From: Alphaproteobacteria bacterium
GTDB lineage: Bacteria; Pseudomonadota; Alphaproteobacteria; Micavibrionales; UBA2020
Direction of reading: 5' to 3'
Assembly (NCBI GenBank): GCA_029266795.1
Contig: JAQSWE010000058.1
Span: 1-16,085, forward strand
DNA length: 16,085 nt
Shown here: piece after piece, positions 1 to 7,032 of the stretch
How the letters are laid out: every line of letters starts with the position of its first letter
How positions within the stretch are numbered: position 1 is the stretch's first letter
The notes under the pieces: model-generated
Databases searched by the model: none
The model's input: only the letters and a program-made list of their open reading frames with translations
Told to the model about the DNA's origin: nothing
Position numbers and translations under genes: made by a program

Positions 1-1
1 C

Positions 2-844
2 GGCGACCAGCAGGGACAACAGCAGCAGGCGCAGGGTCAGCAACAGGGGCAGTCGGGCCAGCCGCAATCTGGCCAGCCGCCGCAGCCTGTTCCCGTTCCG
101 CAAGGATTCCAGAGCGCAGAAGACAAGGCGAAGCAGCAAGGCGCGGGCGGCGCCGAGAAAAAAGACGACGCCCAGCAGCAGACCGGCCAGCAGGGCAAGG
201 ATAAGCCCGAACAGGCGCAAGGCATGGGCGAAGAAAAGAAAGACGCAACGGAACAGGGTGTCGCGCAAGACAAGAACGGCAAAGATCCGCAACAGCAGCC
301 GCAGCTGACGAAAGATAACGCGGGTACGCCGGTGCGCACAGCCAAGGAAGGCGCAAACGAGCAGACGGGCATCCGCGGGAAACTCGGCGAGATCATGCGC
401 AAGATCGGCGAAGGCCTGCCGCAGGTGCCGGAGAATTTCGGCAAGGCGGATCAGGCCATGAAATCCGCCCGCAATGAACTGAAGGAAGGCGACCCCCAAG
501 GCTCGCTCGAGCACCAGAAGCTCGCACTGAAAGAACTTGAAGGCGCGATGGATAACGCCGTGAAGCAGCTGGCCGAACAGCTGCAGATGACCATGATGAA
601 TTTCGGCATGCCGCAGGAAGGCCCCGGCTACGGCGAAGGATTCGACCCGCTCGGCCGCCGCACGGGCAGCGGCAAACCCGGCGACAACGGCAAGCCCGGC
701 GACGATTTCGTGGCGATCCCCGAGGAAAAAGAGCGCCGCCGCGTCCAGCAGATCATCGAGGAGCTGCGCACAAGGTCAAACGATTACACGCGCCCCAAGC
801 AGGAACGCGAATATATCGACCGGCTGCTCAACCAGTTCGAATAG
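2..844 (+). CDS. DUF4175/TIGR02302-type low-complexity protein, 3' part
   Basis: The reading frame is open from base 2, so the gene begins outside the window; only the last 280 residues are present. The first ~75 residues are extremely rich in Gln, Gly and Pro, followed by a charged Lys/Glu/Gln stretch. Residues ~120-205 look helical and amphipathic. The tail (RRRVQQIIEELR ... YIDRLLNQF) closely resembles the conserved end of the alphaproteobacterial family TIGR02302/DUF4175. Full-length members, from family knowledge, are large proteins with N-terminal membrane segments and this low-complexity C-terminal region; their function is unknown. An internal ATG at 224 is not a credible start, because the same low-complexity protein continues upstream of it. 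The stop lies only 3 bases from the stop of the convergent ceramidase-like gene. Confidence 0.8.
   Translation, partial: GDQQGQQQQAQGQQQGQSGQPQSGQPPQPVPVPQGFQSAEDKAKQQGAGGAEKKDDAQQQTGQQGKDKPEQAQGMGEEKKDATEQGVAQDKNGKDPQQQPQLTKDNAGTPVRTAKEGANEQTGIRGKLGEIMRKIGEGLPQVPENFGKADQAMKSARNELKEGDPQGSLEHQKLALKELEGAMDNAVKQLAEQLQMTMMNFGMPQEGPGYGEGFDPLGRRTGSGKPGDNGKPGDDFVAIPEEKERRRVQQIIEELRTRSNDYTRPKQEREYIDRLLNQFE
53..82 (+). repeat. Tandem 15-base coding repeat (SGQPx)
   Basis: Two adjacent 15-base units encode SGQPQ and SGQPP inside the Gln/Pro-rich part of the DUF4175-type protein. They differ at a few bases. This is local low-complexity expansion within a coding region, not a separate element. Confidence 0.6.
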
Positions 845-847
845 GGA

Positions 848-1657
848 TTAGACAGGCTGCGCGCCCGTGACGGTTTTTTCGTCGCGGTCCGGCCCCACAT
901 CGCCCGCTTTCATATACGGCACCATGCAGCCGACGCCGATTGCGGCTGCGATATGCTTCAGCGTATGGCCGCTGACGATATTGCCGGTCAGCGCGAAAAT
1001 TTGCGGGTCAAAATGCTCCAGCAGCTTGGCGGCAATATACCAGCCGAGCGTCCAGAACAAATATTTCGCCGTACCAGCATGGCGCGGCGGGAACAGCGCG
1101 ATCATCAGGATGATGGCCAGCACGGGGTAGAACTGTACCAGCGCATAGGGACGCAGGTCGCCACGCCCGAGGCTTTCCGTCCAGTCCCAATACCAGACGC
1201 TGCCGATGCCGATCAGCAGGAAGGCGGGAAACAGCAGCAGCCCCCATTTTTCATGCATGCGGTCGCGGATGACGATCGAAAAAAGCGACATGAAGGCGAT
1301 CGTCATCGGCAGTCTGTCCCAGACCAGCGTCGCGTTGCTGGGGGCGATATGATAGTAACCCGACCCGAAGGCGACCAGAAATACGCCCGCGAAAAATACC
1401 GTCCACAGCCAGTAATCGGCGCCCTTGTGCCGCGGCCAGCGGTGGTGGGCGCGCACCAGCCCCGCGATGCCGATGACGGCGAAAGCGAGGTTGCCCATCA
1501 CATCGCCGAAATTGGGAATGCCGAGGAAGCCGCGCTTGTCGGCAAAATCATGATAGGCCGGATCCTGCGCGATTGCCGCGAGCGAAAAAACGCCGATAAT
1601 GGCGAGCGCCGCAAGCCCTAAGAAAATGGCGACGCCGTGGTGATGCGCGATCTTCAT
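848..1657 (-). CDS. Alkaline ceramidase-like multi-pass membrane protein
   Basis: A 269-residue integral membrane protein with about seven hydrophobic segments (e.g. ~8-30, 55-70, 82-98, 117-130, 138-155, 171-190, 197-212, 228-248). The segment DKRGFLGIPNFGDVMGNL at 40-57 matches the ceramidase/alkaline phytoceramidase family (PF05875). The residues expected for the CREST metallohydrolase site are present: Ser99 and His103 in GSGYYH, Asp114 in WDR, and His231/His235 in HTLKH. Known members cleave the amide bond of ceramides using zinc. The start ATG overlaps the stop of the upstream response regulator (ATGA), so translation is probably coupled. The natural substrate in this organism is inferred only; another amide-linked membrane lipid is possible. 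Confidence 0.82.
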   Translation of the reverse strand: MKIAHHHGVAIFLGLAALAIIGVFSLAAIAQDPAYHDFADKRGFLGIPNFGDVMGNLAFAVIGIAGLVRAHHRWPRHKGADYWLWTVFFAGVFLVAFGSGYYHIAPSNATLVWDRLPMTIAFMSLFSIVIRDRMHEKWGLLLFPAFLLIGIGSVWYWDWTESLGRGDLRPYALVQFYPVLAIILMIALFPPRHAGTAKYLFWTLGWYIAAKLLEHFDPQIFALTGNIVSGHTLKHIAAAIGVGCMVPYMKAGDVGPDRDEKTVTGAQPV

Positions 1658-2031
1658 GCGGCAAGGGCGCTCGAGATGCGGCGGGTGATTTCCTCCAGCG
1701 TAAAGGGCTTGGAAATCACTTCATGCGCGAGGAAGTCAAGGTTGTGCGCGCGCTGGCGCTGGTTGGCATAGCCCGACATCATCAAAATCCTGGTCTTCGG
1801 ATAATCCTTGGACACTTTCAGCGACAGCGCGATACCGTCGAGGTCGGGCATCACGATATCGGTCAGCAGCAGGTCATAGCTGCGCTTCGCCAGCGCCTCC
1901 AGCGCGGCGTTGCCGTCCGGCACCACCGTAACCGCATAGCCCGCGTAATTGAGGGCGCGTTCGACGAACTGGCGGACGGAAGGCTCGTCATCCGCCACCA
2001 GCACCCATTTCGTATCGTCATCCGTCGTCAT
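1654..2031 (-). CDS. cpdR: CpdR-like single-domain response regulator
   Basis: A 125-residue receiver domain with nothing attached. Acidic pocket Asp14/Asp15, phospho-acceptor Asp58 (DIVMPD), Ser86 in MMSGYA, and Lys108 in the SKPF motif are all in place. The stretch SGYANQRQRAHNL followed by SKPFTLEEI resembles Caulobacter CpdR, which receives phosphate from CckA-ChpT and, when unphosphorylated, primes ClpXP to degrade cell-cycle proteins. I chose the ATG at 2031 because GAAGGA lies 7 bases before it; the GTG at 2046 and ATG at 2037 have no suitably spaced ribosome site. The protein ends Ala-Leu-Ala-Ala, like an ssrA-type ClpX degron. The gene lies 27 bases downstream of the zinc-ribbon gene and overlaps the ceramidase-like gene. 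Family is firm; CpdR orthology is likely but not proven. Confidence 0.8.
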   Translation of the reverse strand: MTTDDDTKWVLVADDEPSVRQFVERALNYAGYAVTVVPDGNAALEALAKRSYDLLLTDIVMPDLDGIALSLKVSKDYPKTRILMMSGYANQRQRAHNLDFLAHEVISKPFTLEEITRRISSALAA

Positions 2032-2038
2032 GGCCATA

Positions 2039-2044
2039 TCCTTC
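2039..2044 (-). promoter_or_regulatory. Ribosome binding site deciding the cpdR start
   Basis: GAAGGA on the minus strand lies 7 bases before the ATG at 2031. It overlaps the alternative GTG (2046) and sits too close to the ATG at 2037, so it favours the shorter 125-residue protein. Confidence 0.6.
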
Positions 2045-2058
2045 ACTTATCCAAATCA

Positions 2059-2826
2059 TCATTTATCTAAAATCGTCAGTTCGACCGTCTTGCCGTCTTC
2101 GGGCGCGTCCCGGAAGGACAGGTCGAGCGGTATGTTTTCGCCGGCCGCCAGCTCTTGCGGTTTGTCGGGCCGGAATTCCCAGCTTTTCAGCACGCCGCCA
2201 TAGGCGCCCTTTAATTTCACCAGCAGCGGCGGATAATCCATTTTCTGCGCGGTCGTATTGGCAAGCTTCGCCTGCAGCGCCAGCGTGCGGTCCTTACCAG
2301 CAACGCGGTTCTCGGCAACAAGTTCCGACAGCTGGAACCCCTCGCCCGGCGCTTTTACCGTGAAGCCCAGCGTCGTGTAAAAATGTGCCATCGCGGGCGC
2401 GTGGCGCAGCACGGGATTTTTCAGGAGGAACAGCCCCGACAGCGTCACGAAGCTGAGCGCCATAAAAACAAAAATGCCGAATTGCGCCGCGCCCATGCCG
2501 AGCGGGCGATAGGTCATGACGGGTATCTGGAAGGTAGAGGGCAGCGGATCCGCCGGCACCGGCATGACAGACTGGGGAATCTCGACCGTGTCTTCGTTGA
2601 TGTAGTCGCCCTTGACCATGCTCTTGAAATCGAGCTCGTCGGCCGCGGGCGGCTCTTCCCATTCGGGAATGGCAGCGGGCGGCGCTTCGGCTTCGGCCTT
2701 GACCGGCGGGTCTTCGTGCCACATTTCGCTGCATTGGGTGCAACGCACCGTGCGGCCGGTCGCGCCCAGCAGGCGCTCCTCGACTTTATACACGGTCCCG
2801 CAATGCGCGCAGGTGACGTGAATCAC
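2059..2826 (-). CDS. MJ0042-type zinc-ribbon membrane protein
   Basis: A 255-residue protein with an N-terminal zinc ribbon: CAHC at 6-9 and CTQC at 29-32, spaced as in the MJ0042 family. An acidic, Pro/Ala-rich linker (~40-105) follows, then one membrane helix (~113-135). The ~120-residue C-terminal domain resembles the DUF3426-like domain of these proteins and is probably on the far side of the membrane. The GTG at 2826 is preferred because it gives the usual start just before the first CxxC and has AGGGGGA 9 bases upstream; the TTG at 2850 would overlap that site. The gene diverges from ftsE across about 150 bases. Role unknown; metal binding and a membrane-linked regulatory or scaffolding role are inferences. 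Confidence 0.78.
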   Translation of the reverse strand: MIHVTCAHCGTVYKVEERLLGATGRTVRCTQCSEMWHEDPPVKAEAEAPPAAIPEWEEPPAADELDFKSMVKGDYINEDTVEIPQSVMPVPADPLPSTFQIPVMTYRPLGMGAAQFGIFVFMALSFVTLSGLFLLKNPVLRHAPAMAHFYTTLGFTVKAPGEGFQLSELVAENRVAGKDRTLALQAKLANTTAQKMDYPPLLVKLKGAYGGVLKSWEFRPDKPQELAAGENIPLDLSFRDAPEDGKTVELTILDK

Positions 2827-2921
2827 GCGGTGGAATCCCCCTTTTTTCAAACGGATACGCCAAATAAAAGTGGCATAGCCGGTTGATTAAGGATAGCATA
2901 TCAATTATTAATTTTTGAGCC

Positions 2922-2927
2922 TATAAT
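2922..2927 (+). promoter_or_regulatory. Possible -10 element for the ftsE operon
   Basis: A perfect TATAAT lies 52 bases upstream of the ftsE ATG, in the AT-rich gap between the divergent zinc-ribbon gene and ftsE. No good -35 hexamer is present at 16-18 bases; TTGATT at 2883 is too far. The gap is AT-rich, so chance occurrence is possible. Confidence 0.3.
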
Positions 2928-2979
2928 TATGCGAAGCTGCTGATATTATTGAAATATCGGCGGCGATGGGGAACAGGGC

Positions 2980-3666
2980 ATGACGATCGTCAAATTTTCC
3001 AATGTAGGCCTGCGCTACAGCACCGGACCGGAAGTGCTGCATGACCTGTCATTCGAGCTGCAGCAAGGCTCTTTCCACTTCCTGACCGGCCCGTCGGGTG
3101 CGGGCAAGACCTCGCTCCTGAAGCTCCTGTACCTTGGCCAGCACCCCACGCGCGGTATCATCCATATGCTGGGGCGCGACCTGTCCGCCCTGCCTCGCCG
3201 CGAACTGCCGATGCTCCGCCGCCAGATCGGCATCGTGTTTCAGGATTTCCGCCTGCTGCCGCATCTCTCCGCCTTTGACAACGTCGCGCTGCCTTTGCGC
3301 ACTTCAGGTCTGGCGGAAAAAGACATCAAGCGCAACGTGACCGAACTGCTCGACTGGGTCGGCATCGGCGACAAGATGGAAGCCCGCCCTCCCACGCTGT
3401 CGGGCGGCGAGCAGCAAAGGATTGCAATCGCCCGTGCCGTCATCAACCGCCCGAAACTGCTGGTAGCGGACGAGCCGACCGGCAACGTCGATTCCGAAAT
3501 CGGCACACGCATCATGCATTTGTTCGAAGAGCTTAACCGTCACGGTACGACCGTGCTGATCGCAACGCATGACGACGAAATCGTGACGCGCTTCCGCCAT
3601 CCGCAGATGCGGCTCGAAAACGGCACGCTGGTCGAAGGCCCGAAACGCAAGGCGAAGGCGGCATAA
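2980..3666 (+). CDS. ftsE: Cell-division ABC transporter ATP-binding protein FtsE
   Basis: A 228-residue cytoplasmic ATPase of the ABC class. Walker A is GPSGAGKT (37-44), Q-loop Gln88 in FQDFRLLP, signature LSGGEQQ (140-146), Walker B LLVADEP with Asp164/Glu165, D-loop Asn169-Asp171, and H-loop His197. Length and the QDFRLLP motif are typical of FtsE. It pairs with FtsX at the divisome, where ATP hydrolysis drives activation of periplasmic wall hydrolases through the FtsX ectodomain. Start ATG at 2980 is preceded by a GGGGAA sequence. It is the first gene of a same-strand run; ftsX begins one base after its stop, which supports the assignment strongly. Confidence 0.96.
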   Translation: MTIVKFSNVGLRYSTGPEVLHDLSFELQQGSFHFLTGPSGAGKTSLLKLLYLGQHPTRGIIHMLGRDLSALPRRELPMLRRQIGIVFQDFRLLPHLSAFDNVALPLRTSGLAEKDIKRNVTELLDWVGIGDKMEARPPTLSGGEQQRIAIARAVINRPKLLVADEPTGNVDSEIGTRIMHLFEELNRHGTTVLIATHDDEIVTRFRHPQMRLENGTLVEGPKRKAKAA

Positions 3667-3667
3667 C

Positions 3668-4573
3668 ATGGCAAAGAGCAAGCTGATCCCCGGCAAGTAC
3701 CAGTACGATATCGGCCTCGACCAGGGCGCGGGCGCGCATCTGGTGGCATGGTCGACAGGGCTGATGGTGTTTTTCGCGACGCTGGCGCTGGCCGTCAATA
3801 TGGGCCTGAATACCGTCACGCAAAACTGGGTATCCGGCCTTTCCGGCAGCCTGACCGTTGAAATCAAGCCGCCGGTATCTGACGAACAGCAGGCGGCATC
3901 CGCCGAAACTGTGAAAAAAGTCCTGTGGATGGCCAAGCAGCATCCTGCTGTCGAGAAAAGCCGCGCGCTGACACGCGAAGAAATTTTGGGACTGCTGCGC
4001 CCGTGGCTCGGCGAAAAAGCGCCGGACAGCCTGCCCCTGCCCGCCATCATCGATATCACCCTGAAAAAAGACGTCGATTCATCCGCGCTGATCGCCGACA
4101 TCAACAAAGTCGCACCGGATGCCGCCGTTGACAGCCATGCTGACACGCTGGGCGATGTGAAGACGCTGGTTGCCACCGCGCGCATGTTCGTGCTGCTGCT
4201 GACGGGCGTTATCATCCTGCTGACCGCCGCGTCGATTGCGGGCATCGTGCGATCGAAGCTCGCCATCCATGCGCAAGAAGTGGAGACGCTTCATCTAGTC
4301 GGCGCGTCGGACGAATATATCGCGCGCCAGTTCCGCCACCATACGCTCAAAGGCGCGCTAAAAGGCGCAATGGGCGGCGTGTTCTGCATGGTGCTGGCGA
4401 TTTTGGGCGTCAGTTACATGACCCATACCATCGACACCGCCATTTTCCCGCATGTGCGCCTGATGCCGCTGGAATGGATTTTGATCGCCGCAGCCCCTGT
4501 GCTAGCGGGATCGCTGATCGCACATTTCACGGCGCAGCGCACTGTCATGCGTGAACTGTCAAGGCTTGCGTAA
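3668..4573 (+). CDS. ftsX: Cell-division protein FtsX
   Basis: A 301-residue membrane partner of FtsE with the FtsX layout: cytoplasmic N-terminus, one helix (~27-48), a periplasmic domain (~50-168), then three helices (~173-194, ~236-252, ~270-289). The cytoplasmic segment VETLHLVGASDEYIARQF (~205-222) is the conserved FtsX/MacB-like contact region for the ATPase. In known systems the ectodomain binds an amidase activator or hydrolase. No EnvC-like partner gene is in this window. Its start is one base after the ftsE stop, and the next gene starts 10 bases after its own stop. Confidence 0.94.
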   Translation: MAKSKLIPGKYQYDIGLDQGAGAHLVAWSTGLMVFFATLALAVNMGLNTVTQNWVSGLSGSLTVEIKPPVSDEQQAASAETVKKVLWMAKQHPAVEKSRALTREEILGLLRPWLGEKAPDSLPLPAIIDITLKKDVDSSALIADINKVAPDAAVDSHADTLGDVKTLVATARMFVLLLTGVIILLTAASIAGIVRSKLAIHAQEVETLHLVGASDEYIARQFRHHTLKGALKGAMGGVFCMVLAILGVSYMTHTIDTAIFPHVRLMPLEWILIAAAPVLAGSLIAHFTAQRTVMRELSRLA

Positions 4574-4583
4574 AAGGCCCCAC

Positions 4584-5174
4584 ATGTCCGTACATACAAA
4601 ATCCGCACGGCTGCCGCTGATATTGCTGCTTGCGCTTGCGCTATGGCTGGCGGGGCTGTACGCCTTCACGCGCGGCATCGCGGAGGACCGCGCCGAAACC
4701 ACCGACAAAGCAGATGCGATTGTCGTGCTGACAGGCGGCACCAACCGCCTCGATGCCGGTTTCGAGCTGCTGGAAAAGGAACGCGGCCAGAAGCTGTTCA
4801 TCTCGGGCGTTTATCGCGGCGTGGAAGTGAAGGAACTGCTGGAACGGTCACGCAAAAAAGGCGCGGGCCTCGATTGCTGCGTCGAACTCGGCTTCGAGGC
4901 GGATGACACGATCGGCAACGCGAAGGAAGCGACCGCCTGGCTGCGCCGCGAAAACTTCAAGACCTATTACCTCGTGACCGCCAATTACCACATGAAGCGC
5001 GCGCTGATGGATTTTGACGCCTATGGCGACGGATTGACCGCCATTCCCTACCCCGTCGAACCCGACGGCCTCGACATGAAAAACTGGTGGCGCGAGGGTG
5101 CGACACGTGCGCTGATCCTGCGCGAATACATGAAATTTATCGCGGCGCTGTTCTGGCGCCCCTTTGCGGCATAG
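4584..5174 (+). CDS. YdcF/SanA-like DUF218 membrane protein
   Basis: A 196-residue protein with an N-terminal hydrophobic anchor (~10-28) followed by a DUF218 domain. Family hallmarks are ADAIVVLTGGTNRLDAG near residue 43, FISGVYRG, and the later DDTIGNAKEA ... YYLVTANYHMKRA block. DUF218 members (YdcF, SanA, ElyC) are linked to envelope integrity; their chemistry is not settled. The ATG at 4584 is chosen because AAAAGG sits just upstream; a GTG at 4551 would overlap the ftsX end and lacks a site. Position between ftsX and the acyltransferase supports an envelope role. Confidence 0.85.
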   Translation: MSVHTKSARLPLILLLALALWLAGLYAFTRGIAEDRAETTDKADAIVVLTGGTNRLDAGFELLEKERGQKLFISGVYRGVEVKELLERSRKKGAGLDCCVELGFEADDTIGNAKEATAWLRRENFKTYYLVTANYHMKRALMDFDAYGDGLTAIPYPVEPDGLDMKNWWREGATRALILREYMKFIAALFWRPFAA

Positions 5175-5183
5175 GAAATAAAA

Positions 5184-5933
5184 ATGGACGCCCTGCGCTC
5201 GATCGCCTTCAACTTCCTTTATATCTTTGGTTCGCTGTTCCTCAGCATTGTTCTTGTCTGGGCCTTCGTCTTTCCGCCCAAAAAATGCGCGGCGATTATT
5301 TCCAAATATTACGGCGGCTATATTTCGCTGATCGAAAAATACGTGCTGGGGCTGAAGCTGGAAATCCGCGGTATCGAAAACCTGCCCGTCGATACGCCCT
5401 ATATCATCGCGGCCAAGCACCAGTCGGCCTATGAAACGCTGAAGCTGCCGTTCCAGAAGAAATTCCGCTATCCCGTCATCATCTTGAAAAAGGAACTCAC
5501 CTACCTGCCGCTCTGGGGCATGTATCCGAAGCGCATGGGCCAAGTCGCGATCAACCGCGGCGACGGCATGGAATCGATGCGCGCGATGAGCCGCGGCTGC
5601 AAGGCCGCCATCGACCAAGGCCGCTCCGTCGCGATCTTTCCGCAAGGCACGCGCGTAAAGCCGGGCGACGTGAAACCCTACAAGGCGGGGCTTGCCAAGA
5701 TATACAAAGACCTGAACGTGCCGGTCGTGCCGATGGCGCTCAATTCCGGCGTGTTCTGGGGGCGCAACGCCTTCTTCAAAAAATCCGGCACCGTCGTGTT
5801 CGAATTCCTGCCCCCCATTCCCGCCGGCGTCCCACCGCTGCAGATGATGGAGCAGCTGGAAACGGTACTGGAGGCGGCGAGCGATAAACTCGTCGTTGAG
5901 GCCGGCGGCGCGGCGCTGGATAAAAAGGCATGA
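5184..5933 (+). CDS. PlsC-like 1-acyl-glycerol-3-phosphate acyltransferase
   Basis: A 249-residue acyltransferase with an N-terminal membrane segment (~8-30). The four lysophospholipid acyltransferase blocks can be traced: KHQSAYET (78-85) in place of NHxxxxD, KKELTYLPLWG with AINRG (102-126), FPQGTR (152-157), and VPMALNSGVFW. The family transfers an acyl chain to lysophosphatidic acid at the inner membrane to make phosphatidic acid. Two key acidic positions differ from the textbook motifs: the HX4D Asp is Glu84, and FPEGTR has Gln154. The Glu form is, as I recall, common in alphaproteobacterial members. AGGAA lies 6 bases before the ATG. The stop overlaps the next gene's start (ATGA). Confidence 0.88.
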   Translation: MDALRSIAFNFLYIFGSLFLSIVLVWAFVFPPKKCAAIISKYYGGYISLIEKYVLGLKLEIRGIENLPVDTPYIIAAKHQSAYETLKLPFQKKFRYPVIILKKELTYLPLWGMYPKRMGQVAINRGDGMESMRAMSRGCKAAIDQGRSVAIFPQGTRVKPGDVKPYKAGLAKIYKDLNVPVVPMALNSGVFWGRNAFFKKSGTVVFEFLPPIPAGVPPLQMMEQLETVLEAASDKLVVEAGGAALDKKA

Positions 5934-6793
5934 GCCCGCCCCCGAAGAAGAACAATTTTGTCGTTATCATTCTGTCGCTCGTGATTATCGGCGGGCTTGG
6001 CTTTGCAGGAATGAAGATGCTGCGCGGCGGCAGTGCAGGTAACGTAAAAACCGGCGGCGCACCGGTCGTGGAAGTGCCGCGCACGGAAACGCCGATGGCG
6101 CAATACACAAGGTTCTTCAAGAAAAAGCAGTTCACGCTGCCGGAGGACAACCGCACGCTTACCTATTACTGGTTCGAACCTGCAGGCCGCCCCTATCCGC
6201 CCGGGCTTTCTTTCCCTCTTGTCGTTATCCTGCACGGCGCGCCCGGCAATGCCTATGCGGCGGAATACCTGATCACGCAGAGGATGCAGCTGGACTATCC
6301 CGCCTTTATCCTTGTGCCGATGTCGCCCGCGGGGAAAATCTGGGCGGTGCCGGATACGATGAACGGCAAGGATGTCGACCGGAAATATCTCGACAACCAG
6401 TCACTGCCGGACGCCGTTGCCCTGGTGCGCGATGTGGCAAAGAATAATCCGGTCGACACTTCGCGTATCTATATCCTCGGCTGCTCCGACGGCGGCGGCG
6501 GCGCTTATGGCGCGGCGACGCGCTATTCGAATATCTTTGCCGCGGCCGTGCCGATCAGCGGGTTGTGGGATCCGCTCGGCGGCGGTGCGCTGCGTACGGC
6601 AACATGGATTGTCCATGGCGCGCTCGATGCGGGGATGCCGATTGCGAATACGCGCGCACTGGCGGCGGGTGCCAAGGCAGCGGGCGCACCCGTTGTATTC
6701 ACGGAAATTCCCGATATGGGACATGAATGTTCCAACCCGCGTCTATACACCCGCGCGCTGTGGCAATGGCTCTTCGCGCACCGCAAGAAATAA
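5930..6793 (+). CDS. Membrane-anchored alpha/beta hydrolase (esterase/PHB-depolymerase-like)
   Basis: A 287-residue protein with a single N-terminal helix (~9-29) that should place the enzyme on the periplasmic side. The fold motifs are clear: oxyanion-hole HGAPG (102-106), nucleophile elbow GCSDGG with Ser186, acid candidate Asp233 in HGALDAG, and His265 in MGHEC. This arrangement fits carboxylesterases related to polyhydroxybutyrate depolymerase/LpqC and dienelactone-hydrolase-like enzymes. The substrate cannot be told; an acyl ester or acylated envelope component is a guess from the operon (ftsEX, DUF218, PlsC). Its start overlaps the acyltransferase stop by 4 bases, so it is probably the coupled last gene of that operon. 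Confidence 0.8.
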   Translation: MSPPPKKNNFVVIILSLVIIGGLGFAGMKMLRGGSAGNVKTGGAPVVEVPRTETPMAQYTRFFKKKQFTLPEDNRTLTYYWFEPAGRPYPPGLSFPLVVILHGAPGNAYAAEYLITQRMQLDYPAFILVPMSPAGKIWAVPDTMNGKDVDRKYLDNQSLPDAVALVRDVAKNNPVDTSRIYILGCSDGGGGAYGAATRYSNIFAAAVPISGLWDPLGGGALRTATWIVHGALDAGMPIANTRALAAGAKAAGAPVVFTEIPDMGHECSNPRLYTRALWQWLFAHRKK

Positions 6794-6803
6794 TGCACAG
6801 GCA

Positions 6804-6818
6804 TTAACCATCCCTTTA
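6804..6818 (+). promoter_or_regulatory. CtrA-box-like motif TTAA-N7-TTTA
   Basis: Eleven bases after the hydrolase stop is TTAA, seven bases, then TTTA. This matches the alphaproteobacterial CtrA consensus (TTAA-N7-TTAA) at seven of eight fixed bases. It lies at the left edge of the 239-base gap before the next gene. A short motif like this can arise by chance. Confidence 0.3.
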
Positions 6819-6847
6819 CCGCTCCCCTGCTAGGTTGTGATTGTGCA

Positions 6848-6943
6848 GGGCGAATACGCCCGCCGGGACAAACGGCAAAAAGAATTCATAGTTGTGTGTG
6901 TTGTGAAGATATCGGGAGCCCCAAGGGGCTCCCGAACTCTTTG
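6848..6943 (+). ncRNA. Candidate small structured RNA
   Basis: Within the 239-base gap, three inverted repeats follow one another on the plus strand: GGGCG-AATA-CGCCC (6848-6861), a weak GCCG/CGGC pair (6862-6876), and the strong terminator-like hairpin at 6913-6934 followed by TCTTTGT. A CtrA-like motif lies just upstream. This could be a short transcript, or simply the 3' tail of the hydrolase operon. No known RNA family was recognised. Confidence 0.18.
6913..6934 (+). terminator. Strong GC-rich hairpin, probable terminator
   Basis: A perfect inverted repeat, CGGGAGCCCC-AA-GGGGCTCCCG, lies 120 bases after the hydrolase stop. The plus-strand side is followed by a weak T-rich run (ACTCTTTGT); there is no T run on the minus side. 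It probably ends transcription of the ftsEX operon or of a short transcript in the gap. Confidence 0.5.
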
Positions 6944-7032
6944 TAAACTATGGCGATTTTTCTTGTCTTTGCGCTAATAAATTGTTTACATATAGGCGTT
7001 ATACTGCTGGATAAAGGACAAAGGGTGCAGGC

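Noticed and set aside
1..220. Possible intergenic simple-sequence repeat at the left edge
   Set aside because: The frame is open throughout and encodes the Gln/Gly/Pro-rich part of the DUF4175-type protein, so the repetition is coding.
2032..2046. Longer CpdR starting at GTG 2046 or ATG 2037
   Set aside because: GAAGGA is correctly spaced only for the ATG at 2031.
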